A stretch of DNA of 64,000 nt from Begonia masoniana (GCA_022432975.1 CM039516.1:29962051-30026050), one strand, 5' to 3'. Counted from the stretch's first letter, positions 48,271 to 59,739 are shown. Made by a program: numbers and translations. Notes: generated by a model not told the origin, from the letters alone.

Positions 48271-48708
48271 TGTTTTCTTTTTATTTTCTCAAAAAAAAAA
48301 AAGTTTTTCCTATATTTTCTCAAGAATTTTAAACAATTATGGACAAAGTTTCTTTTATATTTTTCCTTTGTCATTATACATAAGGAAACATGTATGCATC
48401 TCATATTAGAACCGTATGGCAAATCATCTAGAGAAGCGGTAATTCAAAGTCCAACCACAACCAATAATCCAAAACAATAGTTGAAGTTTCCATCATTACC
48501 ATCAAAACAAATTATTGGCAAATGACAACTCATTAGGATAAACAAATCATTCAAACCAAAATAAAAAACTATCATCTAAACAACTAGATGATGTAAAAAT
48601 AAAAACAATCCCAACAAGTCCATAAGTAGAATATTTTATGGAAGGGATTTTGCATAGTTGTCGATAACATCGATCATATGGTTCAATAAGACGAACCCAT
48701 GACTAAAT
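48271..48708. other. Unassigned spacer between L8 and L9
   Basis: AT-rich, no frame or terminus recognised. It appears to be older host DNA that received both elements. Confidence 0.5.
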
Positions 48709-48713
48709 CTTTG

Positions 48714-51268
48714 TGTAACTCCTCCGAACCCACCCTAACTTGGGTCGCTACTTTACTCGTCTTTACAACATTTAAAATCGAATTTAAAATAATTTTCGAT
48801 AAAAATTCGATTCGATTTTTAAGTATTTCGAAAACTTGAAAAAGTGTGGAAAACGTTCGCAAAATACGTACAACATGCGTTGGAAAAAGTCGGGTTAAAA
48901 AGTATTTGAAAAAGAAAAATTTTGAAAAAAATTTCAAATGGGCCACAAGGGCGCCGCACGTGCGTCGCCCAGGCAGCGCACTGCGCGTGCACAACTCTGA
49001 GCGCTAGGGGCAATCAATCGGCGCAAACGCCGATCGATCACCACCCTCTCGGGTTGCTCGACTAGCAATTGTCGATCGATCGACACTGCGCGCACCGTGC
49101 GCGCCAGCGCGTGCCACTCCAACACCTGTGCGCCTCCCTCGACCAATTTCCACTCTTTTCCAATTTTCTTCAATTTTCACTCCTACATTTCACCTAAAAA
49201 CATCCACAAACAATCTTCCAAAATTTTTCACCCCTCGACACGTTAAAACCCCAAAAATACTACCCGAAAACGCAAGCGAAAACGTCAAAGTTAGTGAAAA
49301 CAAACACTTTTCTTTTATAAAAATTCGAGAATCATAACGTTTGATTTTTCTAAAATCCAAAACCTGAAATGCGAACCAATTCATACAACCAAAACCAAAA
49401 CACACACCCAAAAGAGTTCAATACATAATCCAAAACCCACAAAACTCAACTATCTAAGCATTTTTCTATCGAAAAACCCACATTACATTACACACCTACT
49501 GAGTTCGGTCGGAATTGCCCTAACAAGTTACCAGCACTGGCACACGCAAGCGCGTCTCCAAATGTCATCCTCATCCAACCCACGCTCCTCGGGCTCACCT
49601 GAAAACTTATCGTCACCTACACCATCGAACACAAAACGTAAGCCTAATGCTTAGCAAGTAGGGAATAATGAATATAAAAACACAATGCACACTCAACCCC
49701 TAACACATGCGGTTTCTAAACTCTCGGTTGTTCTCGTTTCGTTTTCGTTTCATTAATCTTTCACTTAGCCGTGTGAATCAAGTAGGCACACATCCTATAA
49801 CCATCTAGGATGGCCACACCTTGACCCAGCAGAGCAAGATCGGAGGCACACATCTGGGCCTCGCTCATTGGACAGCCATACACGATCTCCTCCACATCAA
49901 TCATAGAACACTCTAGTACTTTCTCTCGCACGTTAACGACGAGGCGTTCATACTCACGATAACTTATGTATTTTCAGCGGTGCATCCCTCGTAGAGCCCC
50001 TCGCGAGTGCTACCCTAGCACCCTAACGTGACTAGGCGACTGCACTCAAGACCACATTGCGTATCTACTTATCTTTTTACGTTTCATGCTCACATTTCAA
50101 AACCATGCTCAAAATTTGTTTTTCGTGGTTCGAAAACTATGATGCATGCCAAACCAAATGCTCAACACAAAAACAAAGCAACAACCAACAATCAAACCCT
50201 ACCGTTCAATGGTGTAGGCCCGAAGGCAAAATGCACACACTCCACTACTTACTTAGATTCCCACAACGTACTCACCCGCTTCGGCTATGTCAAATGCATG
50301 ACTCGTTAACCTAGCATATTAAGGGAAAAATCATTTAGAAATCACTTAGAAATTATACACTCAATCTAAAGAAAATTTACTCTATTTCTAGCAACAACTA
50401 ACTAACCCTAAACATTCAAACTCCAAAATCTCAAATTTCACCCTTTTTATTGCCCAAACTTCAATCGGCCATAACTCACTCGTTTTTTATCGGATTTGAA
50501 CGATCCTACCCATTCCGTAAACCTCTACCTGTCTACTATCCAATACATCAAACCATTTTTCAAAACTAAACAGTTTGGCCAATAGTATTCTGTACCAAAC
50601 AGAATCGATACACTTTTGCTCCAAATCCATTTTTTCCATATAAATCAACCAACCAACAATCTATCTATACTATCAACATAAACCACTCTATCTTAAGTCT
50701 AAACCACCAAAATAGCAAAAAAATCCAACAAAGAAATAGGATTCTCGGAATACCCATTAGGGTTTCCTAAACCCTTCCAAACACTCACTGAAACTCCCTC
50801 CAAACACCTAGAATCACTCAATATTTACCTAATTTACAAAACCCATTAAGAAATTTACCTCAATCCTTGCTAAAATTGGAGAAGGAACCGTGGAGGTGCT
50901 TTCCCATGGCTGCCACGAAATGGAGAGGGAGAGGAAGAAAAAAAATTATCTTTCACCCCCTCTTATTTTCATCTTTTAAACCACATTTCCCTTATTCAAA
51001 ATTTTACCACCAAACTTATAATTTTTACACTTCAACCCCTCCTCTCACTTTCCCTCATCCCCTCACTTGCCTTTTTTTCTTCTATAAATTGTCCCTTACT
51101 TTTATTCCAAACAACCCTAACCCTACACCACTCCACTCTAATGTTGTCTTTTCAAATTTTCTCTTCCTAAACTCACATATTTAGAAAAATTCTAGGGTCT
51201 TGGTTAGGCTCCCATAACCTAATTAAATCTAAGGCAATTCACGTTGTAGAAATTTTTCGGGTGTTACA
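48714..51268 (-). mobile_element. L9 3' LTR
   Basis: TGTAACTCCTCC to TTTCGGGTGTTACA. Leader in sense: donor TTGAG/GTAAAT at 50859/50858, acceptor TGCTAG/GTT at 50311/50310, 58-nt block 50253-50310, donor CTAA/GTAAGTAG at 50253/50252, H1 GCC-TTCG-GGC (50218-50227), CCTACACCAT (50209-50218), H2 TAAGC..GCTTA (49639-49653), acceptor GGTGTAG/GTGACG at 49617/49616, then GVGDDKFSGEPEERG. A GATCGATCG word block lies at 49010-49090, next to GC-rich, CpG-rich DNA. Confidence 0.88.
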
Positions 51269-54151
51269 ATCCACCCTCCTTAAAAAAAATTTGTCCTCAA
51301 AATTTGTGGGGTAGTTATGCCTCAACTTACTTACTCCAAGATACTCTCCTAACTTTTTGGGTTGCAGCTAAACTTCAACTACAGTATGGCCTTAATCACT
51401 TATCGGGTAACGACAATTCCTACATCTCCAAAGTTTTAAATTCAGCTAGTTATGCACTTCATAACTCAATTACTCATACGTCCATTGACTTTAACTCAAT
51501 CAATCATCACCTATACTCTCAAACCCTTCTAACTTAATTTTTAACTCTAGCATGTCCTCAAACTAAGTTCATCTATTCCTCACTTGCTAATTTTGTGTCT
51601 ATCCATCACATACCTAACCAATTCATGCCCCCTAGGCTTCCTCAATTGCGTAACACTAAGGACTTAAAAAATAAACTTCTTACTCTAAGTCCTCAATTTC
51701 GAATTCCCCTCTACTCTACCATCTCATTCATAACTTATCACTCACAGCTCTTACACCTATTCACCTCAGGCAATCAAGACATTTTATTGATCCTTCTAAT
51801 ACCATCCTCGTACTCCAAGCTCTCACTACTTAAATCTATCAACTATTCTTTCAAAGTGTACTCTGAGTTCTCATAATTACGTCCACTACACTCGTTTTAT
51901 CCAACGTCTACCTCGATCATCACTAAACACTCTCAAATTCATAAGTCTAAACTAATTCATTCTCAACTATTCACCCAATACCCTTAATGGTATATACCCA
52001 CTTTGACTTCCACACTATTACCTACGAATCGTAACTTTCATAACCCTCCTAAATTAACCTTACTCCTAAGTTCACTCGTATAATCTTCGTGTGAACTTTC
52101 TTCCCTTCTTATCACATATCCTCTAAATTCCTCAGCTTCACATGGAATACTAGATTCTAAATGGCTAACTTTCTTATCTTAACCTTCCATTAGAGTTTAC
52201 TAACCTCTTCAATTACTCTTTCTTCTATGTCCGTCCAAAAATCTAGAGTATAAATAGCCACCCTCGTCCAAAATCCAGAGTATAAATAGCCACCTTCCAT
52301 CTTGCATCGCACTGCCTCTATTTTCTTATCCCTGATCTAATAGCACTTGAGTTCTAATTTACATTCCACGTTTAAGCTTATCAACTCTAGTCTAAGCTAT
52401 TTACAAATCATCGATTTCGACTGCGTTATATACAAGTCGAACCCTTGAACTTTCTAACTTAGCCTTATTCTTAATGCACTCAAACGTTTTTTGTGCGATT
52501 TCCCCTTCCTTTCACTCAACAATTTCTATATCTCCTCAAATCATATACCACTAAATACTTATGATCTAGACCTCAAATTCTAACATTCTCTTTTATATAT
52601 AATACTACTTCTAATCTCTTTCCCAAGTTTCTCAACACTTATACAAATAGCAAATTTCACTCGGGATTCTCTCCAAAATTTACTAACTAATCTACTCTAT
52701 TTTGTTCTTCCAACTCGAGTTCTAAATATTCTCCTAAGTTTCTCTACAACAATTCGCCCAACAACTTTCTTGTTTGCAAATTGTTGTAACACTCTTACTC
52801 CCAGTCTCCTACCTATTACCTTTCTACAATTGATATTCACTCTTGCGAATTCACTATACCTCCTAACATCATGCGCGTTACTCTAAATCTTAGATCATCC
52901 TCTTAATTCAAGCTAGATTTCTCTCTAATTAGTTAAGGCATCTAGGTTTCTAGATTAATCCAAACCTTTATGTTTTTGCTTCACATTTCTTGGCCAAGTA
53001 ACATCAAAACCCGACATGGCTACTACTTATTGACCAACCATAATTTCACTACGTTTTTTCCTATACCGTGCCGGTCGAAATTTTTTTACGCAACCACCAT
53101 CATCCTTGACTGAGTAATCTCCTTGGACGATACCATTTCCTAGAGATCAACCGGTTTTATACCCTGAGTATCATCTTGCTTCTAACTTTGACCCTCTACT
53201 GCCTCAAATTTATTGGCCTTCCTAACTCTAAGTAGATCTCTTAATTTTCATCCTCGATATTGATTAATAGAAACACTCCTACATGATCACTCAGATTTCA
53301 CATTCACGACTTTACACTGATTAATCACATCCTCTACAAATACCACGGCAATAACTACTTCCCATACCCTCTCAGCAATTTACCTAAATTGAACCCTTGA
53401 ATACAATCTACATCTATATTCTCCCACTGTACATGAATCTAAATATACTACATTTTGCTATTTGCTCTTATCCGCACTAATGGTACCTCGACGGTCTAGG
53501 GTATCTGTCGATAAATTTCATTCCTAAACTTTAAACTCCTCTTTGGTTCATCGCATTCTATAACTCCAAGGGTTTGTTAACTAGGGTTTCATTTCTATTT
53601 ATTCCAATATTATCTCTCATAAGATGTATCATCCTTACAATCACACCAGGTGATCTATTTTGATGCCTAGCTCACTCATTCTAAGGTATATCTTGTTTTG
53701 CATTTAACCCACCGTATCCTCACCCTTATCACACTAGAATGTACCTTACACCTTCCCTACGACTATCAACCCAAACTAATGTTTACACTCACCTCGGGCC
53801 GACCATACCCCCTTTTTCCCACATCCTTAGGTTATAAGGATCGCATTTCCATCTTAATGTTCTCTAATCTCTCTATTCACAATCCTACTTCTAACTATTC
53901 CACGGATATTACCTTGTTCGTTTCGCTTTTCCAATAAAATTCTTAGCTATTCAAACTATCGGTTCACTACGTCTATAAATTGGCGCAAGGGATCCTCGGT
54001 CTCTCGGGATTTTCTAGTCCACTACCATCATAAAACAAACAAGGGTTACTATCTAATAACGTACAGAATTTTAAACACTTACAATTGGTGAAGCACTTCC
54101 ATGTGGCGGGTAGCATTGTTAGGTAATCCTTTGAACGATTGCGACCTTATA
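51269..54151 (-). mobile_element. L9 internal region, non-coding
   Basis: The sense polypurine tract is at 51290-51269 (AAGGAGGGTGGAT next to the LTR), preceded by TTTGAGGACAAATTTT, the same layout as at 961-994. The remaining 2.9 kb is GA-rich in sense (CT-rich as written) without a usable frame on either strand. A 34-bp direct duplication around AGAGTATAAATAGCCACC lies at 52240-52306. No protein remnants were recognised. Confidence 0.75.
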
Positions 54152-54163
54152 GCTCTGATACCA
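54152..54163 (-). promoter_or_regulatory. L9 primer-binding site, initiator tRNA-Met type
   Basis: Minus-strand TGGTATCAGAGC lies three bases (AGT) after the TTACA end of the 5' LTR, the standard plant initiator tRNA-Met site. Confidence 0.92.
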
Positions 54164-55285
54164 ACTTGTAACGCCTCTGAACCTACCCTAGCTCAGGTCG
54201 CTACTTTACTCGTCTTTACAACATTTAAAATCAAATTTAAAATAATTTTCGATAAAATTTTAACTCGATTTTTGGGTTTTTCGAAAACTTGTAAACGTGT
54301 GGAAAACGTTCGTGAAATACGTACAAAATGCGTCGAAAAATGTCATGTTAAAACATATTTGAAAAGGGAAAATTTTGAAAAAAAATTCAAATAGGCCACA
54401 AGGGTGCCGCGCGCGATCGATCAACACCCTCTCGGGTAGCCCGACAAGCAATTGCCGATCGATCGGCGTTGGGCGTTGTGCGTGCCTGCTGCTACACGTC
54501 ACGCCCGTGCCAGCGCGTGCCACACCAACGCCTGCGCGCCACCTGCCGCGCCCATGCGCGCCTCCCTCGACCAATTTCCACTCCTACTTTTCACCTAAAA
54601 ACATTCCCAAACCATCTTCTAATATTTTTCACCCATCGACACGTTAAAACCCCAAAATTACTACTCAAAAACACAAGCGAAAACGTAAAAATTAGTGAAA
54701 ACAAACACTTTTCTTTTATAAAAATCCGAGCATCATAACGTTTGATTTTTCTAAAATAAAAAACCTGAAATGCGAACCAATTCATACAACCAAATCCAAA
54801 ACACACACCCAAAAGAGTTCAATACATATTCCAAAACCCACAAAACTCAACTATCTAAGCACTTTTCTATCAAAACACCCACATTACATTACACACAACT
54901 GAGTTCGGTCGGAATCGCCTTAATAAGTTACCAGCACCGGCACACGAAAGCGCGTCCCCAACTGTCACGCTTATCCACCCCACGCTCCTCGGGCTCACCT
55001 AAAAACTTATCGTCACCTACACCATCGAACACAAAACGTAAGCCTAATGCTTAGCAAGTAGGAAATAATGAATGTAAAAACACAATGCACACTCAACCCC
55101 TAACACATGCGGTTTCTAAACTCTCGGTTGTTCTCGTTTCGTTTTCGTTTCATTAATCTTTGACTTAGCCGTGTGAATCAAATAGGCACACATCCTATAA
55201 CCGTCTAGGACGGCCACACCTTGACCTAGCAGAGCAAAATCGGAGACACACATCTGGGCCCCGCCCATTGGACTGTCATACACAA

Positions 55286-55499
55286 TGTAACGACCCGACC
55301 CCACGGGCCCGCCAGTCGTGCAGTCCCGGCTCACACAGGGCCCTGCCACGTGTGTCCCCTCAGGGCCGTCCACGTGTACTCACGATCTTCTCCCCCCTGG
55401 AAAGGGAGTTTTTGCCTTCCCCCCCCACTCGAACCCCTGACCTCCAGGACATAGTCCAAGGGCTACAAGTGAGGAGTACCACTAAGCTAAGATTGTAAC
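55286..55499 (-). mobile_element. SINE-like insert at the first bases of L10
   Basis: 202 bp (55292-55493) lie between two copies of TGTAAC (55286-55291, 55494-55499), which fits a target duplication in the LTR start. On the minus strand it begins ATCTTAGCTTAGTGGT (A-box-like TAGCTTAGTGG) and about 55 bp later has GGGGTTCGAGTGG (B-box-like), the internal RNA polymerase III promoter layout of tRNA-derived SINEs. The tail is GTGGGGTCGGGTC. The boxes are imperfect and there is no poly-A, so SINE is likely, not proven. Confidence 0.55.
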
Positions 55500-55691
55500 A
55501 CCCGGGATTTTTTAAAAGAAAATTAGAAAGAAATTTAAAAGAATAATAAAATTGGTTGTTTTAATTAATTTAAAGAAAAGTAAATGGTTTTTTTTAAGTT
55601 CAAGTATTTCTCATGAAATTAAGCTGAGGGTTAGGTTAATTTAATAACGGGATTTAACGGTAATTGATGATTTATTAAAACGGTTTTAATA

Positions 55692-55730
<39 letters not shown>

Positions 55731-56699
55731 TAAAATAACAGAATGGCTGAAAGCCATTCTGTTCTTCGTGTTCGAGCCCGAGCTCTCGGGTGCAGGGGAC
55801 CCGATCGGAGAAGGAGAGAGAGAGGCGAGGAGCGCCGGCGATTCCTCGCCGTTTTCAGGCCAGACGACGGCGGCGCTTCCCAGGCTGCCAGTTCCGGCCG
55901 TCTTCGCGCGCAGAACCGCACGGTATGTTCGATTCGTTTTGTGCCCTGTTTCGGTTCGAATTTAGGCCGAGAGTGACGAGCCCGATTTGGCTCCGATCAC
56001 CGGCCGTTTTTGGGCGGTCTTGGCTCGGGATTGCCGGACATTAGGCCGGCTATGGTTGATTGTCAGAGAGGAGCACGGTTTTGGGCGAAAATCAGGAAGC
56101 CCTCTTTAGGGCATTTCGGGTTTTGCTTGAAATCTCGGGATTTTTGGTTAGTCTATGCTAATTGAGGGTATAGGAGATTGATTGATGTGGAATTGGAGGA
56201 GAATTGATGAAAAATCAAAATGGGGAAATTTTTGGGTGATGGGCAGATTCGGGTTTTTGTTATTTTGACCTAGCTAGGGTCGTTTGTTTTCAAATTTATT
56301 TTGGCAGGTTAAAATAGGTTATTAGAGGAGTGCGTGGCCGCTGGAATCGTTCGATTCCGATAACCGACGCAAAAGTTATGCACGTTTGAGGTTTCGGGTC
56401 GGTTTTTACCGAACCCAAATTGGTGGCCCGTTTCGGTAGGTTTTTGTTGGATTAGGCTAGAAATAGTAGTTTGAGGGTAATTGGTGAATGTAGGCTTAAT
56501 TTGAATGAAGTTTGATTAATTGTAGTTAGAGTTGGTTTAAATATTCTTTAGAAATGAATTGTAATGCTTAAGTGAATTTTGTGAATGTGATAGGTTACCG
56601 AGTGGGCAAATGTACATAGCCAAAGCGAGTAAGTGCGGTGCCAGAGTTCAGGTAAGTAGGGGACGTTTGTTTTGCCTTCGGGCCTACACCACGGAACGG

Positions 56700-57150
56700 T
56701 AGGATTTATTTTGTTGTTTGTCGTTTGGCTGTCTTCTTTGTTGGTTAAGCCTTGTTGGTTGTTTGTTGTTTGATGTTTGATTGTCTTCTTTGTTGGTTAA
56801 GCCTTGTTGGTTCTTTGTTGTTAATGGTTTGTTGTCTTCTTTGTTGGTCAAGCATTGTTGATGGTTGATTGCTTTACTTTGTTCTGCTCTGGTTAAGTAT
56901 TTGTGAGTTGGCTGCTTTGTTTTGTTTAACTGGTGAGTTGGCCGCTTTACTTTGTTTGAATTGTGAGTTGGTAGTTTTGCTTAGTATTACTTGGTTAATT
57001 GTTTTGTTTGGTATTAAGTCGTGTGGCAACAAAATTCTTGGTTGTTGTTGGGATTTGAATATTGGTCGGTTGGCTGTCGTGTGGGTTGCATTGGTTGGCT
57101 GTCGTGTGGGTTGCATTGGTTGGTTGTCGTGTGGTGTTGCATTAGTTAGC
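56700..57150. repeat. Two short tandem arrays in L10's intron-like stretch
   Basis: About three units of roughly 62 bp around TCTTCTTTGTTGGTTAAGCC (56730-56860), then three units of about 25 bp around GGTTGGCTGTCGTGTGGGTT (57061-57145). Confidence 0.7.
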
Positions 57151-57170
57151 GTGGTAGTCGGTTAAAGTGT

Positions 57171-57460
57171 AAGGCCCTTCGGGGCGGGCAACAAAGGCAC
57201 TTCGGTGCGGAAGGCACTTCGGTGCGGGCAAATAAGGCCCTTCGGGGCGGGCAACTAAGGCACTTCGGTGCGGGCAACTAAGGCCCTTCGGGGCGGGCAA
57301 CTAAGGCCCTTCGGTGCGGGCAACTAAGGCACTTCGGTGCCGGCAACTAAGACCCTTCGGGGCGGGCAACTAAGGCACTTCGGTGCGGGCAACTAAGGCC
57401 CTTCGGGGCGGGCAACTAAGGCCCTTCGGGGCGGGCAACTAAGGCACTTCGGTGCGGGCA
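57171..57460. repeat. 23-bp array of TTCG-loop hairpins, about 13 units plus two outliers
   Basis: The unit is AAGGCMCTTCGGKGCGGGCA plus ACT. Two main variants alternate: GCAC-TTCG-GTGC and GCCC-TTCG-GGGC. Of 13 units only one (about 57304) breaks the pairing (GCCC..GTGC). Two more related hairpins follow at 57531-57575, the second with a longer stem (GCACC..GGTGC). Between them are four GTCGTTGTGTGTTT units (57466-57525). The hairpin core matches H1 of the same LTR. Confidence 0.85.
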
Positions 57461-59739
57461 ATGTGTCGTTGTGTGTTTGTCGTTGTGTGTTTGTCGTTGT
57501 GTGTCTGTCGTTATGAGTTTGTCGTTGTGTAAGGCACTTCGGTGCGGGCAATGTGTAAGGCACCTTTGGGGTGCGGGCAACTATGAGTTGAGTAGTCGAG
57601 TTGCATTGTGGTGTTGTGTTGTTTGGTGGTTTTGTTCAGTGTTGTGTGTAGCTTGTATTCCATCTAGTCGAGTTGCATTGTGGTGTTGTGTTGTTTGGTT
57701 GTTTTGTTCAGTGTTGCGTGTGCATTGTGCTTGTTTATATTTGTTATCCCTACTTGCTAAGCGTAAGCTTACGTGTGTGTGTGTGTTCTGTGATGTAGGT
57801 AACGACGCGGTTACAGGTGAGCTAAGCGAGTGAGCCAGGACGTGGCAGCAGTTGGTGGTGCATGGGGCGTGCCGGTGCGGGCATCTGTCGGGGCGTCTCC
57901 ACCATGGTCTTCGGAGATGTGGACTTTGTATTTTGATAGCGTATTGTAGATGTCTGTTGTTGTATAGTTCTGTTGTTGTATATAGTCATAGTTAAGGGTG
58001 ACGTGTCGCCCTGTACTGTGGACTTTCTTCAGTTAGCGATGTTAGTATTTTAGTTTTCCTCTTTACTGCTATTTGGAGATTTCGTAGGTTGGTTAGATGG
58101 TTAGGAATATTCTGGACTGGTTGAGAATTGGTTTGCATGCAGGTATTTAGCATTTTGGAGGCGCCATTTTCAGGCGTTACCTTGCCGAAATTTTCGGGAA
58201 GGACGCCGTGGTGCTTAACGGCTAGGATTAAGAGAATTTAGCGGGTCTAGACTTAATTGAAATCATGTTTCAACGTGGGTTTGGGTTAGCAAAGTAGCGC
58301 TCCGAGCCAGGGTGGGTTCGGGGGCGTTACACACGATCTCTTCCCACATCGATCATAGAACCCTCTAGAGCTTTCTCTCGCACGTTAACGATGAGGCGTT
58401 CATACTCAAGATAGCTTACATATTTTCAGCTGTGCATCCCTCGTAGAGCCCCTCGCAAGTACTACCCTAGCACCCTAACGCAAATAGGCGACTCCACTCA
58501 AGACCACATTACGTATCTACTTATCTTTTTACGTTTCATGTTCACATTTCAAAACCATGCTCAAAATTCGTTTTTCGTGGTTCGAAAAATATGATGCATG
58601 CCAAACCAAATGCTCAACACAAAACAAAACAACAACCAACAATCAAACCCTACCGTTCAATGGTGTAGGCCCGAAGGCAAAACACACACACTCCACTACT
58701 TACTTAGATTCTCGCAACGTATTCACCCGATTCGGCTATGTCTACACGACTCGTTAACCTAGTATATTAAGGGAAAAATCACTTCGAAATCACTTAGAAA
58801 TTATACACTCAATCTAAAGAAAATTTACTCTATTTCTAGCAACAACTAACTAACCCTAAACATTCAAACTCCAAAATCCTGAATTTCACCCATTTTCATA
58901 GCCCAAACTTCAATCGGCCATAACTCACTCATTTTTCATCAGATTTGAACGATCCTACCCATTCCGTAAACCTCTATCTGTTTACTATCCAATACATCAA
59001 ACCATTTTTCAAAACTAAATAGTTTGGCCGATCGTATTCTGTACCAAACAGAATCGATACACCTTGCTCCAAATCTATTTTTTCCATATAAATCAACCAG
59101 CTTCCAATCTATCTATACTATCAACCTAAATCACTCTATCCTAAGTCTAAACCACCAAAATAACAAGAAAATCCAACAAAGAAATAGGATTTTTGGAATA
59201 CCTCATTAGGGTTTCTTAAACCCTTCCAAAAACTCACATAAACTCCATCCAAACACCTAAAATCACTCAATATTTACCTAATTTACAAAACCCATTAAGA
59301 AACTCACCTCAATTCTTGCTAAAATTGGAGAAAGAACAGTGGAGGTGCTCTCCCATGGCTGCCACGAAATGTAGAGGGAGAGGAAGAAAAAAAATTATCT
59401 TTCACCCCCTTTTATTTTCATCTTTTAAACCTTATTTCCCTTATTAAAAATCTCACCACCAAACCTATAATTTTTGTACTTCAACCCCTCCCCTCACTTT
59501 CCCTCATCGCCTCACGTGGAAGACTCCCTCACTTACCTTTTGTTCTTCTATAAATTTTCCTTTACTTTTATTCCAAACAACCCTAACCCTACACCACTCC
59601 ACTTTAATGTTTTCTTTCCAAATTTTCTCTTCCTAAACTCACATATTTAGAAAATTTCTAGGGTCTTGGTTAGGCTCTCATAACCTAATTAAATCTAAGG
59701 AAATTCACGTTGAAAAAATTTTTCAGGTGTTACACTTTG

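Larger units (their letters stand above)
55494..58331 (+). mobile_element. L10: 2.84-kb solo LTR inside L9's 5' LTR
   Basis: TGTAACACCCGGG to GGGGCGTTACA. Flanks are CACAA (55281-55285, left of the SINE) and CACGA (58332-58336); the empty site in the sister LTR reads CACGA, so this is a TSD with one later change. Leader: (ATT)n 55693-55727, hairpin AACAGAATGGCT/AGCCATTCTGTT (55737-55763), 58-nt block 56594-56651, donor CAG/GTAAGTAGG at 56651/56652, H1 GCC-TTCG-GGC (56674-56683), CCTACACCAC (56683-56692), H2 TAAGC-GTAA-GCTTA (57758-57771), acceptor GATGTAG/GTAACG at 57798/57799. The first third resembles L2, the rest L9. Confidence 0.85.
48714..59734 (-). mobile_element. L9: complete non-coding (LARD-like) LTR retrotransposon with nested L10
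   Basis: Both ends carry the TSD CTTTG (48709-48713, 59735-59739). Minus-strand order: 5' LTR 59734-54167 (interrupted by L10), PBS 54163-54152, internal 54151-51291, polypurine tract 51290-51269, 3' LTR 51268-48714. Net LTR lengths are about 2517 and 2555 bp. The internal region (about 2.9 kb) has no gag-pol frame, so this is a large retrotransposon derivative that would need enzymes in trans. It shows what the solo LTRs L2-L8 derive from. Confidence 0.9.
54167..59734 (-). mobile_element. L9 5' LTR, interrupted by L10
   Basis: Matches the 3' LTR along its length except for 55286-58331. It keeps H1 (58669-58678), CCTACACCAT (58660-58669) and the acceptor word (55016-55025). Scattered substitutions and a few indels, including an extra short stretch near 59512, separate the two LTRs, so insertion is recent but not new. 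Confidence 0.88.

Noticed and set aside
50867..51184. 105-codon plus-strand frame in L9's 3' LTR
   Set aside because: CT-rich leader sequence antisense to the element; the equivalent place in the 5' LTR does not keep the frame.
55286..58331. A single inverted-terminal DNA transposon (TGTAACG...CGTTACA ends)
   Set aside because: The similarity of the ends is only the LTR termini; beyond about 7 bp they do not match, and the SINE-like insert with TGTAAC duplication explains the double start.
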